A stretch of 64,000 nt of DNA from a candidate division WOR-1 bacterium RIFOXYB2_FULL_46_45 (GTDB lineage Bacteria; Margulisbacteria; WOR-1; XYC2-FULL-46-14). The stretch covers positions 372,001-436,000 of the forward strand of contig MEUE01000003.1 in NCBI GenBank assembly GCA_001771585.1, read 5' to 3'. The translations under genes and the position numbers were made by a program. The notes beneath the pieces are model-generated. The model was not told the origin of the DNA. It worked only from the letters and a program-made list of their open reading frames with translations, and made no database searches. Of this stretch, positions 42,112 to 52,479 are shown piece by piece (the first letter of the stretch is position 1; each line of letters opens with the position of its first letter).

Positions 42112-45100
42112 TTATTTTCCTCCCTCTTTCATCCGTGCATATAATACGGGAACCACAAACAAATTCAAGAAAGTGGCGCTGACCAGACCTCCGATCAGAG
42201 GAGTCGCCATCGGTTTCATGATCTCGGATCCGGCGCCGGAAGAGAACATGAGCGGAATAAGCGCCAATATAGTAGTAGCAACGGTCATCATAACCGGCCT
42301 AACTCTTAAAGCCGCCCCCTCTATCACCAGCTCTTTAACTTCTACACTATTTCCGGCCTCCTTTCTTCCAAACAGATCATTTAAGACCGAGATCATGATA
42401 ATACCGCCGTCGGTCGCGATCCCGGCTAAGGCGATATAGCCGACCCAGACCGCGACTGAAAAATTAAACCCGAGCACAAACTGCAGCATCAAGCCTCCGG
42501 CGATCGAAACAGGAATTCCTAAAATAATGATCCCCAGTTGTTTTAACGAGTTTAGGGAGATATATAAAATCATCAGAATTATAAAAAAGGCCATCGGCAC
42601 TACCAGCAAGAGCTGCTGCCTGGCCCGGACCTGGTTCTCAAATTCTCCCGACCATTGAATAAAATAACCAGACGGCAATTTAACCTTTTGCGCCACTACT
42701 TTACGTGCTTCTTCGACAAACCCGACCATGTCGCGGCCGCGCACGTTCATCAAAACAAAGGCGCGCAATAATCCGTTCTCTGAATTAATCATGGAGGGGC
42801 CGATGGTTGTTTCAATCTCCGCCAGTTGCGCCAATGGAATATTTTTTACTAAAACTCGCTTTAGATCCGGTAAGTTATTTCTCAGTTCTCTGTAATAGCG
42901 AACCCTAACCGGATAACGCTCTCTCCCCTCAACTGTCCAGGTAAGCGGAGCTCCGCCCAAAGCCATTTCAATTACCGCCTGGACATCTGAAACGGCAATT
43001 CCATAGCGGGCAATCGCTTCACGATTAATCTTTATTTCTATATACGGCTTGCCGGCCACTTTTTCGGAATAAATATCAACCGCCCCCCTGACCCCTTTGA
43101 CCTCTTTTTCCACCTCCTGCGCGATCCGGCCTAAAACATTAAGGTCGGGACCAAAAATCTTAACGCCGACATTGGTGCGGATACCGGTAGAAAGCATGGC
43201 AATGCGGTTCACGATCGGCTGGGTCCAGATATTGGAAACCCCCGGGATCTGCAAAGCCTGGTCCAGATCCATAACCAATTTATCCTTGGTCATGCCGGGA
43301 CGCCATTTTGATTTTGGCTTAAGATTAATAACCGTTTCAAACATTTCAACCGGCGCCGGATCGGTCGAAGTCTCGGCCCGGCCGAGCTTGCCGACCACCT
43401 GTTCTACTTCCGGAAATGATTTGATAATTTCATCCTGTTTCCGCATAACCCTAAACGCTTCGGTCAAAGAGACCGCCGGCGACATAACCGGCATAAAAAG
43501 GATTGAACCTTCGTCCAACGGCGGCATAAATTCCCGTCCGATAAGGTTTGCCGCGCCAAAACCGAGCAGTAAAACAGCAAGCATCGAGTAAATAATTATT
43601 TTTTTATGATTAAGCGACCAGGAGAGCATCGGACGATAGATTGAACCCAGTTTATGGGCAAGCGGATTCTCTTCCGGAGATTTTAGTTTGCCTTTAAGAA
43701 AAAAGGTGGCCAGAACCGGGACCAGGGTCAGGCTCAAAAGTACGGCGCCTGCCATCGCGAAAGTTTTGGTATACGCGAGCGGTCGAAATAACCTTCCCTC
43801 TTCACCCTGCAAAACAAAGACCGGGATAAAGCCGATCACGGTTGTCATTGTGGCGGTAAGCAGCGGAGCGGAAATTTCTTTTACCGCGGCAAGAGTAGTT
43901 TCTACTACGCTTACTTTTTCGCCGCGCTCGGCCAGATGACGAAAAATATTTTCAGTGACAATAATTCCGTAATCAACCATGGCTCCGATCGCGATCGCCA
44001 GCCCTCCCAGAGACATGACATTGGCATCGATGCCCAAATAATACATGCCGATAAATGAGACCAGCACGCCAAGGGGAAGGATGACAGAAACGATCAGGGT
44101 GGCAGGAAGGCTTAACAGAAAAATATAAATAACAACTACCGTAATCAGCACTTCAAGCCAAAGCGCGGAGGTTAAGGTCGCGATAGTCCGGTTAATCAGT
44201 CCAGTCCGGTCATAAAATGGTTTGATCTTTACTCCGGAGGGCAGACCCGGTTCGATCTCTTTGATCTTTTGCTTAACGCCCTCAATAACTTTTAGCGGAT
44301 TCTGTCCATAGCGCATAACGACAACACCGCCGACCGCCTCCTTCCCCTCTTTATCCAAAGCCCCCCGCCTGAAAGCGGGTCCAAGGGAAACATTGCCTAA
44401 ATCTTTAATATAAATCGGGGTGCCGCCAGCCTCCCCTACGCTGATATTTTCAACATCTTTAACCGATTTTATAAAACCGAGTCCGCGCACGATAAATTCG
44501 CGGGAGCCATCCTCAATCACCTTTGCTCCGACATCGAGGTTTGCTTTCTTAACCGCCATAAAAAGATGGCTGGCCGGGATATTATAGGAAAGCAGGCGAT
44601 TGGGATCGATATCGATCTGATACTCTTTGATAAATCCGCCGACTGACGCGACCTCCGCTACCCCGGGAACCGAATTAAGCTGATAGCGTACATACCAGTC
44701 CTGAATAGAACGAAGTTCGGCTAAATTCTTCCCCCCTCCCTCTACCGTGTACCAAAAAATCTGCCCCAGGCCGGTCGCGTCCGGACCCAAGGCGGGAATA
44801 ACCCCGTTGGGCATATCTTTTTGCACGACATTCAAGCGTTCCAAAACCCGCGACCTGGCAAAATAATAGTCGACATTATCGTTAAAGATCATGTAGATCA
44901 TGGAAAAACCGAAAGCGGACGATGAACGGATAACCTTCACTCCCGGGACTCCCTGGAGCGCGTTAGTTAAGGGATAAGTTACCTGGTCTTCCACGTCCTT
45001 GGGAGAGCGCCCCATCCAGTCGGCGTAAACAATTACCTGCTTTTCTCCGATATCCGGTATCGCGTCGATCGGGGTGTTTTGAGCCGCGTAAATCCCCCAC

Positions 45101-45174
45101 AATATTAAAAAAGCAAAAAATATAATAGAAACAATTCTGCGTTTTAAGACCAGCTCAATGACTTTGTTGATCAT
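42112..45174 (-). CDS. cusA: Heavy-metal RND efflux pump, CusA/CzcA type
   Basis: A 1020-residue RND transporter with twelve membrane segments and two large periplasmic loops. It has the HME-RND wording ([65 protein letters not shown]). Met residues such as those in the [14 protein letters not shown] region cannot be assigned by eye. Drives metal export with proton influx, in complex with CusB and TolC encoded upstream. Overlaps cusB by 20 bases. Confidence 0.95.
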   Translation of the reverse strand: MINKVIELVLKRRIVSIIFFAFLILWGIYAAQNTPIDAIPDIGEKQVIVYADWMGRSPKDVEDQVTYPLTNALQGVPGVKVIRSSSAFGFSMIYMIFNDNVDYYFARSRVLERLNVVQKDMPNGVIPALGPDATGLGQIFWYTVEGGGKNLAELRSIQDWYVRYQLNSVPGVAEVASVGGFIKEYQIDIDPNRLLSYNIPASHLFMAVKKANLDVGAKVIEDGSREFIVRGLGFIKSVKDVENISVGEAGGTPIYIKDLGNVSLGPAFRRGALDKEGKEAVGGVVVMRYGQNPLKVIEGVKQKIKEIEPGLPSGVKIKPFYDRTGLINRTIATLTSALWLEVLITVVVIYIFLLSLPATLIVSVILPLGVLVSFIGMYYLGIDANVMSLGGLAIAIGAMVDYGIIVTENIFRHLAERGEKVSVVETTLAAVKEISAPLLTATMTTVIGFIPVFVLQGEEGRLFRPLAYTKTFAMAGAVLLSLTLVPVLATFFLKGKLKSPEENPLAHKLGSIYRPMLSWSLNHKKIIIYSMLAVLLLGFGAANLIGREFMPPLDEGSILFMPVMSPAVSLTEAFRVMRKQDEIIKSFPEVEQVVGKLGRAETSTDPAPVEMFETVINLKPKSKWRPGMTKDKLVMDLDQALQIPGVSNIWTQPIVNRIAMLSTGIRTNVGVKIFGPDLNVLGRIAQEVEKEVKGVRGAVDIYSEKVAGKPYIEIKINREAIARYGIAVSDVQAVIEMALGGAPLTWTVEGRERYPVRVRYYRELRNNLPDLKRVLVKNIPLAQLAEIETTIGPSMINSENGLLRAFVLMNVRGRDMVGFVEEARKVVAQKVKLPSGYFIQWSGEFENQVRARQQLLLVVPMAFFIILMILYISLNSLKQLGIIILGIPVSIAGGLMLQFVLGFNFSVAVWVGYIALAGIATDGGIIMISVLNDLFGRKEAGNSVEVKELVIEGAALRVRPVMMTVATTILALIPLMFSSGAGSEIMKPMATPLIGGLVSATFLNLFVVPVLYARMKEGGK

Positions 45175-46414
45175 GTTTTTTCACTTCTTTAGCCGAGGAT
45201 CCGTATAGGCCTGACATACCGCCAGATAATTCGCTCTGTGAATCAAGCAAAAAATTCGCTTCTCCCACAACCAATTCACCTTCTTTTATTCCCGAAATAA
45301 CCGGATAGACCGGCAGGTTGGTTTGAGTATAGGCCAATGACCCCAGCTTTGGACTTCTTCTCTCATAATAGCCCGATCCATGATCAACATAAACCAGCTG
45401 TTCTTTTCCGGTAATAAGAGCCGCCGCTTTGGGAATGGCCGGTTTTGATCCGAGCGGGATATTAAATATCGCATCGACATACATATTTGGGTTTAATTTG
45501 CCGGAAGCATTTAAAACCTCAATCCGAACCCGGTTGCTTCTGGTTTTGGAATCAAGCACCGGGACAATTGATCTTACAATCCCGTAAAATTCTGTCTCCG
45601 GATAGGCAACCGAACTTATTTGAACCCCCTGTCCGGCTTTAACCTCCTGTATTTCGTATTCATAAACATCGGCATAAATCCAGGCCCGATCCGAAGGAAG
45701 GATCAGGGCTTCATCCGGTTTTTGAGTTTTATCGAGTACGGCTAATTCATGCTTGCTGATTCCAAGCAATTTCAATTTATTAAGAACCAGTTCTCTGTTT
45801 TCTTCCTCCAAAAGATATTCCTGTTCGGCAATGTTTAAATCCGGGTCATAAGCGACTACTCCGGCCGCTCTTATTGATCTATAAATAGCAAGTTTTTTAA
45901 GTGGAGCAGAGCTAACCTCCGCCAGTTTTATCTGCTTTGATGTCAATTTAATCGTTTGAACATCAGAGGACATAGAAATCGGCGCCGGTTCTTCATCCGG
46001 ATAATAACTTAACCCTTTTTGTCCGGTTGAAAATTTAAAATTAGCCTTTTTGCTTTTTCCGTCCTTTGTCTTAATATCCAAAGTTAAATCCCAGGTTCCT
46101 AACATTGAAACAGATAATAACGCTTCATAGCTGTCCCCTGACTTCTGTCCACTGACCTCTGAACGCATAGCAGGCATATTCCCCATCGCCGGCATGCCGT
46201 AGCCGATATCAATCGCTTCGACATTTTGATTGTCAATCGGAATTATTTTTAGTTTTACGTCCCCAACCCGCGGCGGATTGGGAGAGAGCGATACCTGGAG
46301 CATTAAATCGCCAACCCGATAGATCTTGGCAGGTTCGGTTTTTACAAATTTGAAATAACCGAATACTAAAATTATTAAAACCGCAGCCGCTATTAAAATA
46401 TTTCTGTTTTTCAT
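45155..46414 (-). CDS. cusB: CusB-like adaptor with YtkA-like metal domain
   Basis: A 419-residue membrane fusion protein: membrane anchor (residues 5-23), then a YtkA/FixH-like domain (about 30-135) with the Met-rich loop GYGMPAMGNMPAMRSE, then lipoyl, hairpin and beta-barrel parts (EQEYLLEEENRELVLNKL, IYADVYEYEIQEVKAGQGV). Links CusA to the TolC-like channel. The Met loop resembles copper-binding sites and may load the pump. Confidence 0.92.
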   Translation of the reverse strand: MKNRNILIAAAVLIILVFGYFKFVKTEPAKIYRVGDLMLQVSLSPNPPRVGDVKLKIIPIDNQNVEAIDIGYGMPAMGNMPAMRSEVSGQKSGDSYEALLSVSMLGTWDLTLDIKTKDGKSKKANFKFSTGQKGLSYYPDEEPAPISMSSDVQTIKLTSKQIKLAEVSSAPLKKLAIYRSIRAAGVVAYDPDLNIAEQEYLLEEENRELVLNKLKLLGISKHELAVLDKTQKPDEALILPSDRAWIYADVYEYEIQEVKAGQGVQISSVAYPETEFYGIVRSIVPVLDSKTRSNRVRIEVLNASGKLNPNMYVDAIFNIPLGSKPAIPKAAALITGKEQLVYVDHGSGYYERRSPKLGSLAYTQTNLPVYPVISGIKEGELVVGEANFLLDSQSELSGGMSGLYGSSAKEVKKHDQQSH

Positions 46415-47649
46415 TTTATTTCTCCTCCTATTAGGGCCTCAAGCCTCGCTTTATGTATTTCGATCTCAACCAAATTCTTATAATACGCCAGTTCGGCGTC
46501 AAAATTCATCTTCTGGGCATTTGACAACGTTAAAAAATCGATCCTATCCGCCCGATAAGCGGTCTCGGCGGAAGAGAGGGCCTGTTTGGTTTTTTTTAAG
46601 ATTGAATCTTTATAGATTTTATCGGTCCGGACCGTTGTTTCAAGCTTGATATAAACAGTTTCAACCTTTTGGTTTAATTCATTTTTAAAATCAAGATACG
46701 CCTGTTCAACAATATCCTGCGTATATCCGGCTTCATTTATGGCGGCCGCTTTTGACCAGAACCAGAGCGGGATTTCGGCCGACAACTTAAAATCCCAGCC
46801 GTTCAGGCCGGCATTGGGGATTTCTCTCTGCAAAACGGTTGTTTTTATGTCGGGGATAATATCGAATTTTGACAAAGCGTGCGCGTCACTAAGAGAGTTC
46901 TTTTGCGACTTTAAGGCCAAAAGCATCGGATTTAATTTTTGCGCCAGTTCTTTCACCTTTTCAAGATCAAGCTTAAAATCAAATGCCTTTGGCGCACTCT
47001 CTGTCGTGCCCCCGGTGTTTTTATTCAACAGCCGCTCGAGCGCGGTTTGGGCAAGGCTTATCTCCCTTTTAAAGGTTTCGTCGTCATTTTTAATTAATTC
47101 GTATTGTATCTGCGCAGTTAATAGATCCGATTGCGCCGCTTTTCCAACCACATATTTTGATTCAGAGACCCGCTTAAATCTCTTTAAGATTTCAAGGTTT
47201 GACTTGTTAATCTCATATTTTCTATTCGCGAAAAATAATTTATAGTAGGCCTCAACCACATCAGCGCGGGTATCCCAGGCTTGCTGTTCATAAAGATATT
47301 TATATCTGTTCTCCATGTTCCAGGCGGATGAATGACTAAGCCATAACTTATATGGAAACGGTAATTTTTGGGAAAAACCGTACATATACATGCCCGCGTT
47401 CACTGGATTGCGTGCCTCCTGCGGAATCTGCTTATATTCAAGCATTAGGTCCGGCTGGGGAAGCCAGTTTTTTTGTACCACCTTTGTTTTTGCTTCCTCA
47501 TACATAGCATAAGAAGACAAAGTTTTTGGATTGTTTTTGTTTGCCGTCTCAAGCGCCTGGTCAAGCGTCAGGGCCGAAACAGCTATATTGGTAATCAGAA
47601 AAAATATCGTGGATATAGTTAATATCCTAAAATTTCTGAAAAACATCAA
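46411..47649 (-). CDS. cusC: TolC-like outer-membrane efflux channel
   Basis: A 412-residue outer-membrane factor with signal peptide (about 1-27) and TolC repeats: LTLDQALETANKNNP near the start, two long helical hairpins and strand pairs (SQKLPFPYKLWLSHSS). A trimeric channel completing the metal efflux complex. Overlaps cusB by four bases and csoR by about 23. Confidence 0.9.
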   Translation of the reverse strand: MMFFRNFRILTISTIFFLITNIAVSALTLDQALETANKNNPKTLSSYAMYEEAKTKVVQKNWLPQPDLMLEYKQIPQEARNPVNAGMYMYGFSQKLPFPYKLWLSHSSAWNMENRYKYLYEQQAWDTRADVVEAYYKLFFANRKYEINKSNLEILKRFKRVSESKYVVGKAAQSDLLTAQIQYELIKNDDETFKREISLAQTALERLLNKNTGGTTESAPKAFDFKLDLEKVKELAQKLNPMLLALKSQKNSLSDAHALSKFDIIPDIKTTVLQREIPNAGLNGWDFKLSAEIPLWFWSKAAAINEAGYTQDIVEQAYLDFKNELNQKVETVYIKLETTVRTDKIYKDSILKKTKQALSSAETAYRADRIDFLTLSNAQKMNFDAELAYYKNLVEIEIHKARLEALIGGEIK

Positions 47650-47890
47650 CTAACTCCTTGATCTGCCGATCCCCCTCCCCCTTTTTCATCGCGGCCTTAA
47701 CACAGGTCTTCATATGATCCTCAAGAATAAAACTGCCGACGGAAGAGAGCGCCGCCCGCACCGCCACAATCTGAGTTAATATATCAACGCAATATCTGGG
47801 CTCCTCAACCATCCGCTTGATCCCATCCACCTGCCCGGATATTCTATTTAATCTTCTAAAAACTTCTTTCTTTTCTTTATCTGCCAACAT
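47627..47890 (-). CDS. csoR: CsoR-family copper-sensing repressor
   Basis: An 87-residue all-helical repressor of the CsoR/RcnR (DUF156) family with the Cu(I) set: Cys in RYCVDILTQ, and His and Cys in EDHMKTCVK (C-H-C). Binds DNA without copper and releases with Cu(I). First gene of the efflux operon. The ATG at 47890 is used because it lies eight bases after the -10; an ATG at 47908 would fall inside the promoter. Confidence 0.93.
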   Translation of the reverse strand: MLADKEKKEVFRRLNRISGQVDGIKRMVEEPRYCVDILTQIVAVRAALSSVGSFILEDHMKTCVKAAMKKGEGDRQIKELVDVFQKF

Positions 47891-47927
47891 ACCCCTATAG
47901 GGTATCATGATTTTGACCGCCTGTCAA
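47889..47927 (-). promoter_or_regulatory. csoR promoter with CsoR operator
   Basis: On the minus strand TTGACA (47927-47922), 17-bp spacer, TACCCT (47904-47899), then eight bases to the ATG at 47890. The palindrome ATACCC-CTATA-GGGTAT (47889-47905) covers the -10 and the start codon; it is close to known CsoR sites with G/C tracts flanked by AT. Confidence 0.85.
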
Positions 47928-47943
47928 GCCGGGCTCCACGGAG

Positions 47944-48804
47944 CTATCGGACGATAAAGCTGTCAAAAACCTCGCCTATCGAGATGTCTTCAATCTTATC
48001 CAAAAAAAGCGGAGGTTTCCCGTCCAGTCCGCTTGCCTCCCCGTAAGACGGTTTCTGTTTCTCAAAAAAGACCCCGATCGGAATTTTTTCTCCCCATTCA
48101 AAAGTCTTTTTCCAGGCCTCAAACAAATCGGAGGGATTATGGCTTTTATCCTCTTCCAACTTATAAACCCGTTCTTGGTACCACTTATGGGTATTCTTTT
48201 TGTTAAAAGTAACGCAGGGCTGAAGAACTTCGATCAAAGCAAAACCCTTATGCTGAGCCCCTCTTACTATCAAATCCGTCAGATGTTCGATTTGGTCGGA
48301 AAATCCTCTCGCGACAAAAGGAGCTCCAAGCGAAAGAGCCATTCCCAGTGCATTCATCGGCTCCAAAATTACCCCGTTAATCTGGACCTTGGTTTTGTAG
48401 CCGCGGTCGGTGGTCGGCGAGGCCTGGCCTTTGGTTAATCCGTAAATCTGGTTGTTGTGCACAATCACCGTTAGATCAATGTTGCGCCTAATATTATGTA
48501 GAAAGTGGTTTCCCCCCTCCCCGTAGCAGTCCCCGTCCCCGGTATGGACCAAAACGGTCAGTTCCCGGTTTACCATTTTGGCCGCCGCGGCAGCCGGCAG
48601 AGCGCGGCCATGCAGGCCGTTAAAACAATTGGCATTGATATAATGAGGAAGTTTGGATGACTGCCCGATCCCCGAAACCAGCAAATAATCCTTCGGTTCG
48701 CCTCCCAGTTTTGAAAGCGCCTTTTGGATCGAATTCAAAATCCCAAAATTACCGCAGCCCGGGCACCAGGCGATCGGATCGGCGGTCCCAAATTTTTTAG
48801 GCAT
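47944..48804 (-). CDS. korB: 2-oxoacid:ferredoxin oxidoreductase beta subunit
   Basis: A 286-residue TPP-binding subunit: WCPGCGNFGIL near residue 13, the TPP motif GDGDCYGEGGNHFLHNIRRN, and NNQIYGLTKGQASPT. With the alpha/gamma subunit it oxidises 2-oxoacids (2-oxoglutarate or pyruvate type) to acyl-CoA, reducing ferredoxin. Overlaps korA by eight bases. No separate ferredoxin subunit is encoded. Confidence 0.94.
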   Translation of the reverse strand: MPKKFGTADPIAWCPGCGNFGILNSIQKALSKLGGEPKDYLLVSGIGQSSKLPHYINANCFNGLHGRALPAAAAAKMVNRELTVLVHTGDGDCYGEGGNHFLHNIRRNIDLTVIVHNNQIYGLTKGQASPTTDRGYKTKVQINGVILEPMNALGMALSLGAPFVARGFSDQIEHLTDLIVRGAQHKGFALIEVLQPCVTFNKKNTHKWYQERVYKLEEDKSHNPSDLFEAWKKTFEWGEKIPIGVFFEKQKPSYGEASGLDGKPPLFLDKIEDISIGEVFDSFIVR

Positions 48805-50446
48805 GCTTCACCTTTTCCTTTAACTCCCTTAAGACAAAATCAAGGCTGAAGGGCCTGCCATCAAATCTCAAGATTGAAGAAAAAACCGTAATCCCGCACT
48901 CTCTTCGGATTAATCCGGCCAGCTGGGCCGAAGCATTATTTTCTACCGTTATAAGTTTTACCCCCTCGAAAAGCATTTTTTTAAACTTTTCGGCGGGAAA
49001 AGGCCAGACTTGCGGAAAATGAATGTGCCCCGCTTTTAAATCCGCGGCATAATCGCAAACCTCGTGAAGTGTTTCATGGGTTGAGCCAAAACCGAGCAAA
49101 AGGATTTTCGCTCCGGGCAGTTTATATGGGACCGGATCAAGAACTTCTTCTTTGAGGCCCGCCATTTTTTTATAAAATCTTTTTTTAACCATCTCAATCC
49201 TTGTCGCGGCCTCTTCGGTAATGTGCCCCGCTTCGTCGTGTTCGTCGCTGTCGGCGTAAATTGCCGTTTTTATCGCGCCGGGTATGGCGCGCGGAGATAT
49301 TCCCGAGCCGGTCAGACGGTATCTTTTATAATCGGGAACCTCTTCCGACAAAAGATGCCGTTCTATTTTAACCCGGTTTAAATCGAACGGGATTTGGCTC
49401 CGCACGGATTCCGCCAAATGCTGGTCCGACAGTATAATTACCGGGATTTGATATTTATCGGCCAGATTAAAGGCTTTTTGGGTCAAATAATAGGCCTCGG
49501 AAACGCTCCCCGGAGCAAAAACCACCCTCGCAAATTCCCCGTGGCCGGCATGGATAACATAATCAAGGTCGCCCTGTTCGGTTCTGGTTGGAAACCCGGT
49601 CGCCGGAGCCGGACGCTGCGCTTCCACAATAACAACCGGAGTTTCGGTCATTGCCGCCAGGCTCAATCCTTCGTTCATCAGTGCGAAGCCCCCGCCCGAA
49701 GTTCCGGTCATCGCCCTAACCCCGGCAAAAGAAGCTCCAATCGCCATGTTTATGGCGGCAATCTCATCTTCCGCCTGCTCCACCAAAATATTAAATTGGC
49801 GTGCGTAATGGGCAAGATTGTTTAATATCCCGGTAGACGGAGTCATCGGATACGCGGAATAAAACCTTACTCCCGCCTTAATCGCCCCAAGGGCGATCGC
49901 CTCGCTGCCTTCCAGCAGGATCTTTTTTTCTCCGGGAGAAGCATTGAGCTTGAATTTTATCGTTCGGTCAAGCTCGTATCCTGACCGCGCGGCCTTAATA
50001 TTCTTTCCAATTATTTCTTTATCCTTGTTCGCAAAAATACCGGCCAATACTTTTTCCAAATGTTCAAAATTAATCCCCAGAGCGGCGGCAACCGCTCCGG
50101 CGGCGGCAGAATTGATATAGATATCCCCTCCCGTTTCTTGGGCAATTTTGGAAAGCGGCTCAAGCGGCAAAAAAATCCCGTCCGGAGATAAGAATCTTTT
50201 ATGGATTGAGGCGCTTTCGGGGTTTAACGAAACCAGAATATTAATTTCTTCCCTGGGAGAAAAGACTTCCGTTTCGCTTGCCCTGATCTGGACAAAATTA
50301 TCGCCGCCCCTAACCCGCGACATATAATCAAGGTTGGTAAAAATATTAAGCCCGGCCAGAACCAGCGTCCGGTTTAGGATATCTCCGATCGTCTTGGTCC
50401 CCTGTCCGGCCTCGCCCGCTATTCTGATATTTACTTCACTGGCCAT
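48797..50446 (-). CDS. korA: 2-oxoacid:ferredoxin oxidoreductase alpha (gamma-alpha fusion)
   Basis: A 549-residue fusion of the gamma domain (residues 1-175, IRIAGEAGQGTKTIGDILN) with the alpha pyrimidine-binding domain (GSEAIALGAIKAGVRFYSAY, PMTPSTGILN, AMTGTSGGGFALMNEG) and a transketolase C-like end. Substrate class is uncertain between 2-oxoglutarate and others. It starts four bases after the AraC-type response regulator, an unusual operon partner. Confidence 0.94.
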   Translation of the reverse strand: MASEVNIRIAGEAGQGTKTIGDILNRTLVLAGLNIFTNLDYMSRVRGGDNFVQIRASETEVFSPREEINILVSLNPESASIHKRFLSPDGIFLPLEPLSKIAQETGGDIYINSAAAGAVAAALGINFEHLEKVLAGIFANKDKEIIGKNIKAARSGYELDRTIKFKLNASPGEKKILLEGSEAIALGAIKAGVRFYSAYPMTPSTGILNNLAHYARQFNILVEQAEDEIAAINMAIGASFAGVRAMTGTSGGGFALMNEGLSLAAMTETPVVIVEAQRPAPATGFPTRTEQGDLDYVIHAGHGEFARVVFAPGSVSEAYYLTQKAFNLADKYQIPVIILSDQHLAESVRSQIPFDLNRVKIERHLLSEEVPDYKRYRLTGSGISPRAIPGAIKTAIYADSDEHDEAGHITEEAATRIEMVKKRFYKKMAGLKEEVLDPVPYKLPGAKILLLGFGSTHETLHEVCDYAADLKAGHIHFPQVWPFPAEKFKKMLFEGVKLITVENNASAQLAGLIRRECGITVFSSILRFDGRPFSLDFVLRELKEKVKHA

Positions 50447-50450
50447 ATGC

Positions 50451-51170
50451 TTAAATCTTTTTCTTCTTCTTTTTACGGAACACCGCCGGAGTCATTTTAA
50501 CATTTTTTTTAAATATCCGGATAAATGATTCACTGTTTAAGTAGCCGAGCTTTTCCGAAACCTGTTCAACCGAATAACCGGTATTAAGGAGCAGTTCTTT
50601 GGATTTTTCTATCTTCGCCGCCAGCTTAAAATCGTTAAAGCCCTTTCCGACAATCTCGCTAAACGCGCGGCTTAAATATTTTGGGCTAAAAAAAATAATT
50701 TTGGCGGCATCTTCAAGTGTCACCTTTTTATCCGAATTTTTTAGGATATATTCTTTGACCTTTTCAACCTTTCCTTTTAGGTCCGACGCGTCAATGTCAA
50801 AGCCCCCTTTTTTTTCAATCAAAAACTTTTTGAGCAGGCTTTTTGTTTTTTCTATATTGAAGGGCTTTTCAAGATAATCGTCGGCATTCCCTTTCAACGC
50901 TTCAATCGCGACATCTTTGGTGCTAAAACCGGTCAGCATAATTACGGGAAGACGGGGAAATTCTTTTTTTATTCGTTTTAGGGTTTGGGTACCTCGCTCC
51001 CCCGGCATCATCACGTCCAAAACGACCAAGTCAACCTGGTTTGGGAGCCGTAAGGCCTTAATGGCTTCCTCGCCACTTGCGGCTTCGACAAAAGAGTATT
51101 CGTCAAAACTTTCAACAAACTCTTTTCTAAAGCGGCTGTCATCGTCTACCAGTAAAATACCGTATGACAT
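50451..51170 (-). CDS. Response regulator with AraC-type DNA-binding domain
   Basis: A 239-residue protein: receiver domain (residues 1-120) with VDDD, phospho-acceptor Asp in LVVLDVMMPG, Thr in MLTGFS, Lys in EKPF; then an AraC double helix-turn-helix (about 140-232, KVTLEDAAKIIFFSPKYLSR and SVEQVSEKLGYLNSESFIRIF). An activator candidate for korAB, its operon partners, and for genes with the upstream AAAAAAGTCAAT element, including its own. Confidence 0.93.
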   Translation of the reverse strand: MSYGILLVDDDSRFRKEFVESFDEYSFVEAASGEEAIKALRLPNQVDLVVLDVMMPGERGTQTLKRIKKEFPRLPVIMLTGFSTKDVAIEALKGNADDYLEKPFNIEKTKSLLKKFLIEKKGGFDIDASDLKGKVEKVKEYILKNSDKKVTLEDAAKIIFFSPKYLSRAFSEIVGKGFNDFKLAAKIEKSKELLLNTGYSVEQVSEKLGYLNSESFIRIFKKNVKMTPAVFRKKKKKKI

Positions 51171-51220
51171 TTGTAATTAATAATAATACAACATAAACCG
51201 GCAAACAAGAAGAGAAATCC

Positions 51221-51242
51221 CCTATAAATTGACTTTTTTCCA
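51221..51242 (-). promoter_or_regulatory. Upstream element, copy A
   Basis: On the minus strand GGAAAAAAGTCAATTTATAG lies 39 nt upstream of TATTAT, a likely -10 nine bases before the response-regulator ATG. No good -35 is present. One of five related sites (see findings). Confidence 0.5.
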
Positions 51243-51258
51243 CAGGGGCCGGAATCCT

Positions 51259-52416
51259 TTAAAGTCCCAGAGTGTCGGACAGGTCGTTGAGTACTTCTTC
51301 CTGCGTCAATTTTTTCAGCCCGATCCTTTTCATTATCAATTCGACCGCGAACCTCCGGTAAAGAACCGGATCCAGTATCGACAGGCTCTTCATGTCGGAG
51401 GCAATAATGCGGCGCAGCTCCGAGAGGTCGTCCCAATTTTCCCTCAATACGGCGCTAAGATTGGCATATTTTTTGATCAGTACAACGTTTAAGTAGGCGT
51501 CAAACTGCAGGCCGTAGATCTTTTTCATGTCCACAACAACTCTCCCGCCGCTTCTTTTCGCGAGGCCTTCACGGACCAAAACCTCTTCCTCTCTTCCGCT
51601 CAGCGCCCCCTGTTTTTTTACGATCTTGTTGGCTATGACCGCGTCTTCCGGAAGATGAACCGCCTCTTCAGTCGAAAGGGGGAGATCAAAATACAGTTTG
51701 TAATATGCCGACTGTTCCGAATTGATGCTTCCGGAAGCGGGATCCCGGTCAAAATCAAAATACCCTTTAATATCGCTGATGCTGTCGGCCGATTCCACGC
51801 ACTGGTCAAAAGAACGATAGGGCTGGGATAGCAAATCAACCATAACGGAGAGCATCGAATACTGATCGATCATAAGTTCGCCGGTGGTATGGATCAATTC
51901 CGGCGCCTGACGCCTCATATCGCGTGAAAGGAGGATCGGATAGGAGCCAAAAGTATTACTGGCCCATCTGGCCTGTATGACCTTTCCATCAATATCTTTC
52001 AAAATCTCAAAATACGCGTATTGCCGGCCCAGGTCGGACTCTTCCAGGTCTTGCGCGACTCCTGCCGGCGCCGATTTCCATTCGCCTTCCGATGCTTCAA
52101 ACCTCCATTTGCCGCCGATTTTTCTTATGATTGCCCCCATCGGAATGGTGGTCTGTTCCCTATATATGTTTGACACATAATTGGCAACTTTCTTGAATAC
52201 ATAAAGTTTTCCGGCGGGGGTCGGGCCGGCCAGGCTGGAATCAAACATCGGATAGCCCCGCTCATCACGATATTGAAGCATATACATTCTCTCTTTCGTC
52301 CCTCCGTTCACCTTGAGCGCCGCGTAGGGCTCTCCATGCAAATATAGGACATAGGCCCCCTTCCCCGGATAAATTACCGTTTTTACTTCGGTTTTTGAAG
52401 AAAGCTCCGACTTCAC
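51259..52416 (-). CDS. Permuted L,D-transpeptidase, C-terminal part after in-frame TAG
   Basis: This reads in the same frame as the upstream fragment (52902-52480), separated only by a TAG codon and 21 sense codons; a GTG at 52416 is the first possible restart. It holds the N-terminal half of a YkuD fold (VKTVIYPGKGAYVLYLHGEP, GPTPAGKLYVFKK, the TPxG motif), then SNTFGSYPILL and a candidate catalytic His in PELIHTTGEL, then about 200 mostly helical residues. The paralogue at 52871-54229 carries all of this in one chain. Either readthrough, restart or a pseudogene. Confidence 0.75.
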   Translation of the reverse strand: MKSELSSKTEVKTVIYPGKGAYVLYLHGEPYAALKVNGGTKERMYMLQYRDERGYPMFDSSLAGPTPAGKLYVFKKVANYVSNIYREQTTIPMGAIIRKIGGKWRFEASEGEWKSAPAGVAQDLEESDLGRQYAYFEILKDIDGKVIQARWASNTFGSYPILLSRDMRRQAPELIHTTGELMIDQYSMLSVMVDLLSQPYRSFDQCVESADSISDIKGYFDFDRDPASGSINSEQSAYYKLYFDLPLSTEEAVHLPEDAVIANKIVKKQGALSGREEEVLVREGLAKRSGGRVVVDMKKIYGLQFDAYLNVVLIKKYANLSAVLRENWDDLSELRRIIASDMKSLSILDPVLYRRFAVELIMKRIGLKKLTQEEVLNDLSDTLGL

Positions 52417-52479
52417 ATTTTTGAGGTCGGTCTTAAAGTCGATCAGGCTTATGAGAGAAGGGACACTTTTGGCTTTTTC

